From Streptomyces sp. Je 1-332 (lineage in GTDB: Bacteria; Actinomycetota; Actinomycetes; Streptomycetales; Streptomycetaceae), in assembly GCF_040730185.1 (NCBI RefSeq), contig NZ_CP160402.1:7936001-8000000 (forward strand): a stretch of DNA of 64,000 bases, in the 5' to 3' direction. How positions within the stretch are numbered: position 1 is the first letter of the stretch; every line of letters starts with the position of its first letter. Shown here piece by piece: positions 33,940 through 42,466 of the stretch. The position numbers and the translations under genes are program-made. The notes beneath the pieces were generated by a model. The model was not told the origin of the DNA. It worked only from the letters and a program-made list of their open reading frames with translations, and did no database searches.

Positions 33940-35004
33940 TTATGCGTCCCAGTAGTTGAGCGGAGCGGAACCCAGACTGTGCCCTCGGCGGTCGAGTACC
34001 CGCCCCACGTGCTTGATCGTGCGCAGCACCACGGCACGCTCCGTGATGCGCAGATCCAGGTGCGCGAGGCGGCTGTTGAGCAGCGCCTCGGTGGTGTGGA
34101 CCTCGGACAGGGTCGGCAGCCAGATGTCGAGCACCAGATTGTGCGCGCCCGCCGTGATGCTGCACATGCGCAGGCCGGGCAGGGTACGCAGCGCGCTCAC
34201 CGTCTCGTCGAGATGCTGGGCGGGCACCGAACCGAAGTAGACGACCGATACCGGGAACCCCGTCAGCGGCCTGGCCAGCGCGCAGCGCAACGAGAGCCGC
34301 CCGGTCCCGGTCAGGACGCGCAGCCGGCGCCGGACGGTCGCGGCGGAGGCGCCGACGGTCTGGGCCAGCTCCGTCAGGGGCATACGGCCGTCGGTGCCGA
34401 GCGCGAGCGCGATGCGGCGGTCGAGAGGCCGCAGTGGCTCGTCGGGCACCGCGGGTCGTTCCATGGTCAGGGCGCTCCGCTGCTGCCGGGTGAGACTGCG
34501 CAGCCGCCAGGAAGCTCCCTCGAAGGGCGCCGCGGTGATGACGTGGCTGCGTACGGCGCGCACGCCGGGCAGCTGCGACACCCGGTCGCCGGAGAGCCGG
34601 GCGAGGCCGTCGAGATCGGTGGCGCCGACGATCGCGAGCAGATCACGCCCGCCCGAGGTCTGCTTGAGGCTCAGCACATGGGGATCGCGGGCGAGCTGCC
34701 CGATGGTGTCCTCGCTCAGGCGCCCGTCCATGTCGATCTCGATCTGGGCGTAGACGCCCTCGTCGTGGCCGGGTGAAAGGTAGCCGTCGACCCAGGCCAT
34801 GCCTGCGCGCACCATGCGGTCCCAGCGGCGGGCGACCGTCACCGCGTCGACCTCCAGAACCTCACCCATCCGTACCCAGGACACCCGGGGCTGGATCTGG
34901 AGGGCGTGCACGATGGCCAGGTCCAGTTCGTCCAGCGTGTGCGCTCGCTGCGAGTCCACGAGGCCTGTGTCGGCGGTATGGGTGTCCGTGAGGCGCGCGT
35001 CCAT
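33940..35004 (-). CDS. Lrp/AsnC family regulator with two AsnC HTH units
   Basis: 354 residues, twice the usual Lrp length. Two modules each have an AsnC-type HTH (LDELDLAIVHALQIQPRVSW and PLDRRIALALGTDGRMPLTE, the latter with VGASAATVRRRLRVL) followed by a ligand-binding RAM-like half. Such tandem Lrp proteins usually sense amino acids or related compounds. It diverges from the amidohydrolase-AbgT operon across a 92-bp AT-richer gap, so that operon is its likely target. Confidence 0.88.
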   Translation of the reverse strand: MDARLTDTHTADTGLVDSQRAHTLDELDLAIVHALQIQPRVSWVRMGEVLEVDAVTVARRWDRMVRAGMAWVDGYLSPGHDEGVYAQIEIDMDGRLSEDTIGQLARDPHVLSLKQTSGGRDLLAIVGATDLDGLARLSGDRVSQLPGVRAVRSHVITAAPFEGASWRLRSLTRQQRSALTMERPAVPDEPLRPLDRRIALALGTDGRMPLTELAQTVGASAATVRRRLRVLTGTGRLSLRCALARPLTGFPVSVVYFGSVPAQHLDETVSALRTLPGLRMCSITAGAHNLVLDIWLPTLSEVHTTEALLNSRLAHLDLRITERAVVLRTIKHVGRVLDRRGHSLGSAPLNYWDA

Positions 35005-35096
35005 GAGGTGTGCCGAATCCTGCGTCGATGGCGTTCTGATGAAAGATTCCGGCGATTTTACACAGTCGTGATTCCTGATACCGAGGATCGTCGGCC

Positions 35097-36407
35097 ATGA
35101 GCCACGAACAGTTCTCCTCTCTGCGCATCATCCGAGCCCGCCTGGTCGACGGCACCGGCGCGTCCCCTGTCGAGGACGCCGTCATCGACGTCGACGAGGA
35201 CGGCACGATCGCATACGCCGGACCGGCCGCGACGGCACCGCAGGCGCCCGCAAGGACCCGCACCGTGGACGCGGCGGGGCGCACGGTCCTGCCGGGCTTC
35301 ATCGACACCCATGTCCATCTCGCCATCGAATCGCCCCGGCAGATGGTCCGCCGCCACGAGAGCGACCCGACCGTGGAGACGTTCCGCACCGCGGAGCGGC
35401 TGCGCATCACCCTGGAGGCGGGGATCACCACCGCCCGCGACCTGGGCGGTCTGCAGGCCGGGTACCGGGACGCGGTCGCCGCGGGCCTCACCACAGGACC
35501 CCGGCTGCACACCGCGGTCCGCATCCTCAGCCACACCGGCGGCCACGCCGACTTCCGCTCGGAGTGCGGCTTCGACCCCAGCGCCGGGGTGGGCGAGATA
35601 GCCGACACCCCGGACGAGGTACGGGTCGCGGTGCGCCGCCTGCTCCGCTCCGGCGCGGACGTGATCAAGGTCTGTGCGACCGGCGGCATGAGCAGCCCCT
35701 ACGACCAGCCCGACGACGAGGGCCTGACCGTCGAGGAGATCCGCACGGTCGTCGACGAGGTGGCCCGGCACGGCGGCCGCCCCGTGGCGGCCCACGCCCA
35801 GGGCACCGCGGGCATCATCAACGCGATCCGCGGCGGCGTGAGCAGCGTCGAGCACGGCTACGGCCTCACCGCCCAGGCGCGCGAACTGGCAGGCGAGCAG
35901 GGCACGTTCGTGGTGCCGACCCTGTCGACGGTGTTCGACGGCATCGACCGTTCGACCATGCAGCCCTTCCACTACGAGAAGAAGGTCCGCTGGTCCGGCA
36001 TCACCCGGGAGAACATCGCCGCGGCCATCTCCGACGGCGTACGCATCGCGATGGGCACCGACGCGGCGATGGTGCCGCACGGCCGCAACCTGCGCGAGCT
36101 CTCCCATCTCGTCTCCCTGGGCATGACCCCGGAGCGGGCCATCGAGACAGGCACGCGCAGCGCCGCCGAACTCCTCGGCCTCGCCGCGGAGATCGGCACG
36201 TTGGAAACAGGCAAACACGGCGACCTGGTGATGTGCGACGGCGATCCGCTCGCGGACATCTCGGTGCTCGCCGACCCGGCCCGCATCGTGCTCGTCGCCC
36301 AGCGCGGCGCCGTACGCAAGGACACGCTCGGCCTGGCGCGGACCGCTCCCGCGGGGAGCGGCGCCTCCGCGGCGAGCGGCACACCATCGCAAGGAGCCGC
36401 CGGATGA
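35097..36407 (+). CDS. Amidohydrolase (prolidase/imidazolonepropionase-like)
   Basis: 436 residues. Metal ligands are visible in LPGFIDTHVHLAIES (HxH), the lysine in GADVIKVCATGGM, His in VAAHAQGT and VEHGYGL, and Asp in AMGTDAAMVPHG: the full set of a binuclear metallo-dependent hydrolase. This branch includes Xaa-Pro and other acyl-amino-acid/peptide hydrolases. No signal peptide, so cytosolic. It is first in an operon with an AbgT-type transporter (ATGA overlap), divergent from an Lrp regulator. Together they suggest import and hydrolysis of an N-acyl or aryl amino acid or a dipeptide. Confidence 0.9.
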   Translation: MSHEQFSSLRIIRARLVDGTGASPVEDAVIDVDEDGTIAYAGPAATAPQAPARTRTVDAAGRTVLPGFIDTHVHLAIESPRQMVRRHESDPTVETFRTAERLRITLEAGITTARDLGGLQAGYRDAVAAGLTTGPRLHTAVRILSHTGGHADFRSECGFDPSAGVGEIADTPDEVRVAVRRLLRSGADVIKVCATGGMSSPYDQPDDEGLTVEEIRTVVDEVARHGGRPVAAHAQGTAGIINAIRGGVSSVEHGYGLTAQARELAGEQGTFVVPTLSTVFDGIDRSTMQPFHYEKKVRWSGITRENIAAAISDGVRIAMGTDAAMVPHGRNLRELSHLVSLGMTPERAIETGTRSAAELLGLAAEIGTLETGKHGDLVMCDGDPLADISVLADPARIVLVAQRGAVRKDTLGLARTAPAGSGASAASGTPSQGAAG

Positions 36408-37996
36408 GCACGTCGACCACCCCCGCGAAGACGCCGGCCGGCGGCGGGCCACCGCAGCACTCCGTACTCGACAAGGTCCTGAACGGCATCGAGCGCGCGG
36501 GCAACAAGCTGCCGCATCCGGTGCTGCTGTTCCTCGGCCTGTTCCTGATCATCGGCACGGTGTCGACGGTCCTCGCGGCCACCAACACCACCGTCACGGT
36601 GCCGGGCGAGGACAAGACACTCGCGGTGAAGGGGCTGTTCAGCGGGGAGGGTGTGCGCTGGCTGCTCGAGAACTTCATCCCGAACTTCACGGGATTCCCC
36701 TCGCTGGGCACCGTCCTGCTGATGATGGCCGCGGTCGGCGTGGCCGAGAAGACGGGCCTGCTGGAGACGGCCGTACGCGCGTCCATCGCGCGGGCTCCGA
36801 GGCGACTGCTGCCCTACCTGGTCGCCTTCGTCTCCTGCCAGGCGCACCTGATGAGCGACGTGGCGATCCTGGTGATCCCGCCGCTGGCCGCACTCGCCTT
36901 CAAGAACGCGGGCCGCAACCCGATCGCGGGCCTCATCGGCGGCTTCGCCTGCGTCTGCGCGGGCTACGCGGCGGGCTTCTCCATCGGCGCGCTCGACGCG
37001 CTCTACACCGGCATCACTCATCAGGCCGCCGCGGTCGTGCCGGGCGGCGGGAGTGCCCCCACGCACATCCTCATCAACTACTTCTACACAGCCGCCGCGA
37101 GCTGCGTGCTCGCCCTGATCGGCGGGTTCCTGATCTCCCGCGTCCTGGAACCCCGGCTGCCACGGCCGGACACGACGGCCGACTCCGGGACCGAGCCGAC
37201 TGAGGCGGATGGAGTGACGGTCGTCACCGTCACCGTCACAGCCCGGCAGCGCACGGGCCTGCTGCGCTCAGGCCTCGCCGTCCTCCTCTACGCGGCTGTC
37301 GTCATCACCTGCTGGCTGCTGCCGGGCTCCCCGCTGCGCGGCGAGGGCGGCGCGCTGGTGCCGTCGCCGGTCCTCGACGGCATCGTGCCGTTGCTGTTCG
37401 TCGCGTTCGTCCTCGCGGGTGTCGTCTACGGCCGTACCGTCGGCACGCTCAAGCACGCCGAGGACGCGCCCCGCATGATGGCCGATTCGATCACCGGGAT
37501 GTCCGGGTACATCGTGCTGATCCTGGTGATATCCCAGGTCATCGGAGTCTTCGACTGGTCCAACGTCGGCACCCTGCTCGCGGTGAACGGCGCAGACCTC
37601 CTGGAATCCGCGGGCCTGACAGGCTTCACGGGCCTGGTCCTCTTCGTCCTCCTGGTCTGCGTCCTGAACCTGTTCGTCACCTCGGGCTCGGCCCTGTGGT
37701 CCCTGGTCGCCCCGGTCTTCGTACCGGCGTTCATGCTCATCGGCATGGAACCCGCGGTCACCCAGGCGGCGTTCCGAATAGGCGACTCCGCGACCCAGAT
37801 GATCACGCCGCTCAACCCGTACGTCTTCCTGATGCTGACGATCCTGCGCCGCTACGAACCCGGAGCACAACTGGGCACGGTCCTGTCCCGACTCTCGGTG
37901 TTCGTGGTCCCGTTCCTGATCGCCTGGCTCGCGGTCCTCGGCCTCTTCTACGGCTTGGGCCTGCCACTGGGGCCGGGGGCGGACATCCATCGGTGA
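36404..37996 (+). CDS. AbgT family transporter
   Basis: 530 residues, about 12 helices. The family marks include IERAGNKLPHPVLLFLGLFL, LMMAAVGVAEKTGLLE, SDVAILVIPPLAAL, GYAAGFSIGALDALYTGIT, SGSALWSLVAPVFVPAFMLIG and IGDSATQMITPLNPYV. AbgT proteins take up p-aminobenzoyl-glutamate (a folate breakdown product), and some export sulfonamides. The start ATG overlaps the amidohydrolase stop. The partner hydrolase would release the amino acid; whether the substrate is p-aminobenzoyl-glutamate itself is not shown. Confidence 0.92.
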   Translation: MSTSTTPAKTPAGGGPPQHSVLDKVLNGIERAGNKLPHPVLLFLGLFLIIGTVSTVLAATNTTVTVPGEDKTLAVKGLFSGEGVRWLLENFIPNFTGFPSLGTVLLMMAAVGVAEKTGLLETAVRASIARAPRRLLPYLVAFVSCQAHLMSDVAILVIPPLAALAFKNAGRNPIAGLIGGFACVCAGYAAGFSIGALDALYTGITHQAAAVVPGGGSAPTHILINYFYTAAASCVLALIGGFLISRVLEPRLPRPDTTADSGTEPTEADGVTVVTVTVTARQRTGLLRSGLAVLLYAAVVITCWLLPGSPLRGEGGALVPSPVLDGIVPLLFVAFVLAGVVYGRTVGTLKHAEDAPRMMADSITGMSGYIVLILVISQVIGVFDWSNVGTLLAVNGADLLESAGLTGFTGLVLFVLLVCVLNLFVTSGSALWSLVAPVFVPAFMLIGMEPAVTQAAFRIGDSATQMITPLNPYVFLMLTILRRYEPGAQLGTVLSRLSVFVVPFLIAWLAVLGLFYGLGLPLGPGADIHR

Positions 37997-38015
37997 CGCT
38001 GGGCTACCTTGCGGC

Positions 38016-38516
38016 GTGAGCAGTCGGCGGTCGGAGCTGCTGTTGCGGTCGGAGGACGGCCCTCTGAGCGATCTGGAGTTCCTCGACTGGGAGGACGAGG
38101 CGCTGGTGGCCCAGTTGACCGAGGCCGGATTCCTCTCGCAGCCGGAGGCAATCGTTCGGGCCGGGGCCGTCCCCGGCTGGGCCTACGCCATCGAGAGCCA
38201 TACCTCCCGTTCGAGATACCACCTGGAAGCGCTCTCGCGCGGCACGCGCGTGTACACGGTGTTCCGCAGCGGCGCGGGAATGCAGCGGGTGGGCCATGCC
38301 CGCGACGGCCGCGAACTGTCCGACTACGAACCGCGGGAACCGGTCCCGGGAGTCGTCGCGACGGACGAGCAAATGCCCGGTTTCACCTACACGGGTGAGG
38401 AGTTGCCCGACGTGGCCTTCCTCGGGTTCCTCGAGCGAGAGCTCGGGGTCCGTATCGCCTGGGAGGACACCCTGGCGCCGCTTCCCGCGGCCGCCTTCGC
38501 CGAGGGCTTCGCCTGA
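38016..38516 (+). CDS. Conserved hypothetical protein (DUF6461-like)
   Basis: 166 residues from GTG 38016. It has PGWAYAIESHTSRSRYHLEA, LSRGTRVYTVFRSGAGMQRV and ARDGRELSDYEPREP, a pattern like the DUF6461 family (GWALEG..., FRNV..., YARDGE...EP), then a helical C-terminal part (DVAFLGFLERELGVRIAWED). Soluble, function unknown. Only 19 bp from abgT; it could be cotranscribed, but the family relation is tentative. Confidence 0.6.
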   Translation: MSSRRSELLLRSEDGPLSDLEFLDWEDEALVAQLTEAGFLSQPEAIVRAGAVPGWAYAIESHTSRSRYHLEALSRGTRVYTVFRSGAGMQRVGHARDGRELSDYEPREPVPGVVATDEQMPGFTYTGEELPDVAFLGFLERELGVRIAWEDTLAPLPAAAFAEGFA

Positions 38517-38519
38517 GCC

Positions 38520-38547
38520 TCCCGGCTCCCGGCTCCCGGCTCCCGGC
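38520..38547 (+). repeat. 7-bp tandem repeat
   Basis: Four perfect copies of TCCCGGC follow the hypothetical gene, with a fifth degenerate one (TCTCGGG). It is a simple-sequence repeat in a short intergenic gap. The arms CCGGG/CCCGG could also allow weak hairpins, but there is no clean terminator. Confidence 0.75.
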
Positions 38548-38602
38548 TCTCGGGTCAGGTACTGCGATTGCCGACCCCCGTGGGGTGCAGCAGGATGCGG
38601 AG

Positions 38603-39469
38603 ATGCGTTTCTCGGTGAACATTCCGAACTTCGGTGACTTCGCAGATCCCAGGACCGTGGCGAAGCTGGCCGTGGCGGCGGAACTGGCAGGGTGGGACGG
38701 GCTGTTCGTCTGGGACCACGTGCAGCATCGCAAACACGCGGGCAGGCCCTTCGGGGACCCCTGGATGCTGCTGACCGCCGCCGCGCTCGCCACCTCCCGG
38801 ATCAGGCTGGGCACGCTGGTCACGCCGGTCGCCCGGCGGCGCCCGCAGCAGCTCGCCCGCCAGGTGGCGACCCTGGACGTCCTGAGCGGCGGGCGGGTCA
38901 CCTTCGGTGCGGGTCTCGGCGGTCCCATCGAGGACGAGTACGGCAGCTTCGGCGACACCACCGACCCGAAGGTGCTTGCCGAGCGGCTGGACGAGGGCCT
39001 GGACCTGCTGCAACGCTATTGGTCGGGCGAGCCGGTAAACCACGACGGACGGCACTACCAGGCACGTGACGTGACACTGCTGCCGGCGACGGTGCAACGC
39101 CCCCGGCCGCCGATCTGGGTCGCCGGGTTCTGGCCGAACCGTCCGCCCATGCGCCGGGCCGCACGTTGGGACGGCGCGGTCCCGCTGTTCACCGACGCCA
39201 AGCACGGATACGTGCCCCCGATCGACCAGGTCCACGACCTCGTGACCTACGTGAAGGAGCAGCGCGAGGGCAGTTCCGACACCCCCTTCGAGATCGTCCT
39301 CGGCGGTGCGTCGCCGGGCGACGACGCTGCCAAGGCCCGTGACCTGATCGGCCCGTTGGCCGAGGCAGGCGTCACCTGGTGGGACGAACGGCAGATCCAG
39401 ACCGGCGAAGGACTCGACCGCCTCACCCCAGTGCTGCGCCGCGTGGAGCAGGGCCCGCCGGTCTTGTAG
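38603..39469 (+). CDS. LLM-class (F420-type) flavin-dependent oxidoreductase
   Basis: 288 residues from ATG 38603. A luciferase-like TIM barrel: MRFSVNIPNFGDFADPRTVA, GWDGLFVWDHV, IRLGTLVTPVARRRPQQLAR, GGRVTFGAGLG and PPIWVAGFWPNRPPMRRAAR. Actinobacterial members with this layout mostly use F420 rather than FMN. Substrate unknown. Single gene, followed by a small hairpin. Confidence 0.88.
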   Translation: MRFSVNIPNFGDFADPRTVAKLAVAAELAGWDGLFVWDHVQHRKHAGRPFGDPWMLLTAAALATSRIRLGTLVTPVARRRPQQLARQVATLDVLSGGRVTFGAGLGGPIEDEYGSFGDTTDPKVLAERLDEGLDLLQRYWSGEPVNHDGRHYQARDVTLLPATVQRPRPPIWVAGFWPNRPPMRRAARWDGAVPLFTDAKHGYVPPIDQVHDLVTYVKEQREGSSDTPFEIVLGGASPGDDAAKARDLIGPLAEAGVTWWDERQIQTGEGLDRLTPVLRRVEQGPPVL

Positions 39470-39470
39470 G

Positions 39471-39485
39471 GCCCCCGGCGGGGGC
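39471..39485. terminator. Short GC-rich hairpin
   Basis: GCCCCC (39471-39476) pairs with GGGGGC (39480-39485) around a 3-nt loop, directly after the oxidoreductase stop and before the convergent gene. Flanking TAG/CTA extends the symmetry slightly. The stem is short, so termination is only likely, not sure. Confidence 0.45.
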
Positions 39486-39521
39486 TACACACTGAAGCCC
39501 GTCCCGTCGGCCGACAGATCG

Positions 39522-40148
39522 TCAGCCGGACGCCCGTAGCCTGTCCGCCCCTGGCCCGTCCAGCTCGTCCAACGCTCCCCGCCGCCCGGAGACGGCCAAC
39601 AGCAGGGACAGCGCGGTTCCGCGCACGGGCGGGCCCTCCCCGATCAGCAAATCAGCGTCGCGCGGGGCCAGTTGAACCCCGGCCACCCTCTCCTTGGCTC
39701 CGCCGAAGGACACCGACGTACGAGTCTGGAGGCGGAGTGCCCTGACCACGGCCTCTGGCCGGTAGGCGCGGGTGAGTCCCAGGGGGCGACGAATGTCCTC
39801 GCCGTGTACGACCTCCTCGACGAGCCGCGTATCGAGGGGCGCCGGCGGTGACGACCTCCGCGAAGCCACCTGACGCAGCCGCTCCAAAGTTTCCTGCGGC
39901 GAGGCACCGCGCTGCCGCTCCACCCCGCGTGCGTTCTGGCGGTCGAAATCAAAACGCGCCCGGACCATGGCGCCGACGAAGCCGAGGCGCGTGGCGCGAG
40001 CCGTGTCGATCAGATGGGCCGCCACATCATGCACGGACCATCCCTCGCACAGCGACGGGACTTCCCACTGCTCGTCATCCAGACGCGCGAGATCCTCGAT
40101 CAGCGCCGCGCGCTCCGCGTGGACCAGTGACCAGACATCATCGTTCAC
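39522..40148 (-). CDS. Maleylpyruvate isomerase family (mycothiol-dependent type) protein
   Basis: 208 residues. A DinB-like four-helix bundle at the start: ERAALIEDLARLDDEQWEVP, LCEGWSVHDVAAHLIDTARA carries the metal-site histidines (WSVHDVAAHL), with a third in VEEVVHGEDIRRPLG. This set is typical of mycothiol-dependent maleylpyruvate isomerase/TIGR03083 proteins. They use the thiol cofactor in isomerisation or detoxification. No aromatic pathway genes are adjacent, so the substrate is unknown. Confidence 0.85.
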   Translation of the reverse strand: MNDDVWSLVHAERAALIEDLARLDDEQWEVPSLCEGWSVHDVAAHLIDTARATRLGFVGAMVRARFDFDRQNARGVERQRGASPQETLERLRQVASRRSSPPAPLDTRLVEEVVHGEDIRRPLGLTRAYRPEAVVRALRLQTRTSVSFGGAKERVAGVQLAPRDADLLIGEGPPVRGTALSLLLAVSGRRGALDELDGPGADRLRASG

Positions 40149-40282
40149 GGCTGTTCCTCTGCTCGACCCCAGTGTCTGTCGGAGAGACTCATGACGCGGC
40201 GGGAACTCATCGCGGGGCGGGTGCGACCACCGTTGAGAATGGGCAGTCGACGCCGGTGGCGTCCACGAGGGGGGAGTCCCAG

Positions 40283-41227
40283 ATGAAGGTAGTCCTGGCA
40301 GGAGGCACCGGGCAGGTCGGAGCCGTCCTGGAGCGTTCGATGACCGCCGCCGGGCATGACGTCGTCGTCCTGACCAGGAGCCCCGTACGTGCCCGGCAAG
40401 TAGCGTGGGACGGGCGGACGTCGGGCCCCTGGGTCGAGGAGATCGACGGCAGCGACGTCGTGATCAATCTGGCGGGCCGCAGCGTGAGCTGCCGTTACAC
40501 CGATGCCAATCTCCGGGACATGATGGACTCACGGGTCCAGTCCGCGGAGGCCGTCGGCGAGGCCATCGCGGCCGCGGCGAAACCGCCACAGGTCTGGCTG
40601 CAGATGAGCACTGCCACGATCTACGCGCACCGGATCGACGCACCCCATGACGAGGCAACCGGCGTCATCGGCGGTACGGAGACGGGAGTTCCGGACTACT
40701 GGGAGTACAGCGTCCGCATCGCCAAGAACTGGGAACACGCACAGCGGGCAGCCGCCACCCCGCACACCCGCAAGATCGCTCTGCGCGCCGCCATGGTGAT
40801 GAGCCCCGACCGCGGCGGTGTCTTCGACGTCCTGCTGCGGATGGTCCGCCTCGGTCTCGGCGGGCCGGTCGCGGGCGGAGCTCAGTACCTGTCCTGGATC
40901 CACGACCGGGACTTCGTGCGCGCGGTGGAGTTCCTGATCGCCCGCGAGGACATCGCGGGCCCGGTGAACCTCGCCGCCCCCGGCCCACTCCCACACCGCG
41001 CGTTCATGCACGGGCTGCGGGCCGCGGCAGGCGTCCCGGTGGGGCTCCCCGCCACTAGATGGATGGCGGAGGTGGGTGCCTTCGTGCTCCGCACGGACAC
41101 AGAACTGCTCCTCAAGAGCCGCCGAGTCATCCCCGGACGACTACTCGAAGAGGGCTTCACCTTCGAGCACGGAACCTGGCCGGACGCGGCGACCGATCTC
41201 GTCCGGCGCGCAAGGGGCCGCCGCTGA
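40283..41227 (+). CDS. TIGR01777-type epimerase/SDR protein (SulA-like)
   Basis: 314 residues from ATG 40283 (GGGGGAG 6 nt upstream). The Rossmann motif KVVLAGGTGQVGAVL is followed by VVINLAGRSVSCRYTDANLR, STATIYAHR, YWEYSVRIAKNWE, and the C-terminal DUF1731 part (PATRWMAEVGAFVLRTDTEL, LLKSRRVIPGRLLEEGF). These extended SDRs are widespread; proposed roles are cell-division-related (SulA-like) or nucleotide-sugar related, with no firm activity. Single gene. Confidence 0.88.
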   Translation: MKVVLAGGTGQVGAVLERSMTAAGHDVVVLTRSPVRARQVAWDGRTSGPWVEEIDGSDVVINLAGRSVSCRYTDANLRDMMDSRVQSAEAVGEAIAAAAKPPQVWLQMSTATIYAHRIDAPHDEATGVIGGTETGVPDYWEYSVRIAKNWEHAQRAAATPHTRKIALRAAMVMSPDRGGVFDVLLRMVRLGLGGPVAGGAQYLSWIHDRDFVRAVEFLIAREDIAGPVNLAAPGPLPHRAFMHGLRAAAGVPVGLPATRWMAEVGAFVLRTDTELLLKSRRVIPGRLLEEGFTFEHGTWPDAATDLVRRARGRR

Positions 41228-41430
41228 GCGGCCACGGTCACCGCACGCGGAAACCGAGCCGCGGGGCGCCCTCCGTACGCACCCGCCCGGGTCCGGGGCG
41301 CGCACTCCCGCTGCGCCGTTCACCCGCTGCGCCGGCCCCACCAGCCCTGCCGCCAGCCCGGTCCCGCGTGGTCGACCGGGCTGGGCGGGCAGCGCAAAGC
41401 AAGCACCTGTACGTGTGGGTGCGAGCCGCT

Positions 41431-42111
41431 TCAGCTGGTGGCGCTCTCCGCCTGCGGTGCGGCCGCCGAAGCCGCCGAGGCCGCCGGTGCGGCCGCGGTG
41501 TAGAAGACGGAGGAGCCCTGCTTGGTGCGCTGCGCCCGGCCCCTGGCGACCAGGCCCTCCACGGTGGTGCGCACGACCGTGGTCTTGATGGTGCGGTCAG
41601 GCAGATCCTGGGCGAGTGCGCTGGTGATCTCGGCGGCCGAGCGCGGCTCGCCCTGCTGGGCGAGGTGGTTGTCGATCAGCTCGACCAGCGTCGGCCCCGA
41701 CGCCGAATCGGCGGACTTCTTCGCGCCGGTCTTGCCGGTCTTGGGAGCACTCTTGGCTGCCTTGGCAGCCTTCTCCTTGGTGTCCTTGGCCTTGTTGGCA
41801 GTGGGCTTCTTCGTTCGGGCCGCCCCGGAATTGTTCGCACTTGCCCGAGGAGCGGGTACTGCCTTCTTGCCGGTTGACGCGCGGCTCGACGCCTTCTTCG
41901 CGGTGGCCGTCAGTGCTCCGGAGGAGCCGAGTGCCTGCTGCATGCTCAGCAACAGCGCGTGGTCGTTCTCCAGCGTCCGCAACTGTTCCTGCAGCGCTGT
42001 CAGCTGAGCCCCGACGCGCTCCTGCTCCTTGCGGTTGGTCTCGAGATCGGCGGTTACGCGTGCGGCGTATTGGGCCTGAACTCCGGCAGATTCCGGCTGA
42101 ACGTCCGACAT
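41431..42111 (-). CDS. Coiled-coil / Lys-Ala-rich / winged-helix protein, possible nucleoid or regulatory protein
   Basis: 226 residues from ATG 42111. Three parts: a coiled coil (~15-65, TNRKEQERVGAQLTALQEQL), a Lys/Ala/Ser-rich basic linker (~75-145, KEKAAKAAKSAPKTGKTGAK), and a winged-helix C-terminus (PTLVELIDNHLAQQGEPRSA, then RTTVEGLVARGRAQRTKQG). The basic linker resembles histone-H1-like tails. Dimerisation and DNA binding are likely; I recall such proteins in Streptomyces named only as regulatory proteins. Confidence 0.75.
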   Translation of the reverse strand: MSDVQPESAGVQAQYAARVTADLETNRKEQERVGAQLTALQEQLRTLENDHALLLSMQQALGSSGALTATAKKASSRASTGKKAVPAPRASANNSGAARTKKPTANKAKDTKEKAAKAAKSAPKTGKTGAKKSADSASGPTLVELIDNHLAQQGEPRSAAEITSALAQDLPDRTIKTTVVRTTVEGLVARGRAQRTKQGSSVFYTAAAPAASAASAAAPQAESATS

Positions 42112-42466
42112 GACATTGACCTTTTCGTGAGCGCACACGGTCGTGCGGATGGTGGGTCGTGCTCACGACTGAGCACTCCTGAAGGGGGGCGCACTTGATG
42201 CACCCATGAATGTTGGCTGCCCAACCTGCAACAGCAGTAACTCATGTGTGAGCAGTGAAGGCTACGTTCTGGCGTCCACCGACGAATACACGGAATGAAA
42301 AGTGACCCACACCTCCACATCATGTCGATCTCGCGTTCGAAAATGAGGTAGTCGGCGCCTCGGAAAGCATGCGTCCTCCTCGCAAAGCATGCGTTCCGAG
42401 CGGAAAGCATGCGCCCTGGGGGGAGTTGCCATGGTGGAGGGAGACACAACACCTCGGCGCTCGCCG
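42112..42466. other. Intergenic region (355 bp) between the winged-helix protein and the C-S lyase
   Basis: No credible gene. It contains the three phased GCATGC repeats at 42364-42413 (listed separately) and an AT-richer patch (42220-42360) that may hold the upstream promoter of the minus-strand winged-helix gene. The C-S lyase ends at 42467, so the repeats lie downstream of that gene. Confidence 0.5.
42364..42413. repeat. Three AAAGCATGCG boxes at exact 20-bp spacing
   Basis: AAAGCATGCG occurs at 42364-42373, 42384-42393 and 42404-42413, always preceded by a CG/GC-rich 10-mer that varies. Each has a GCATGC palindromic core. A 20-bp period is two helical turns, so three protein dimers could bind on one face of the DNA. 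No known operator comes to mind. Confidence 0.8.

Noticed and set aside
24598..42413. Short tandem repeats as CRISPR arrays
   Set aside because: The 30-bp units at 24598 are contiguous with no spacers and lie inside a coding region; the 20-bp units at 42364 have only ~10-bp variable parts. No cas genes are present.
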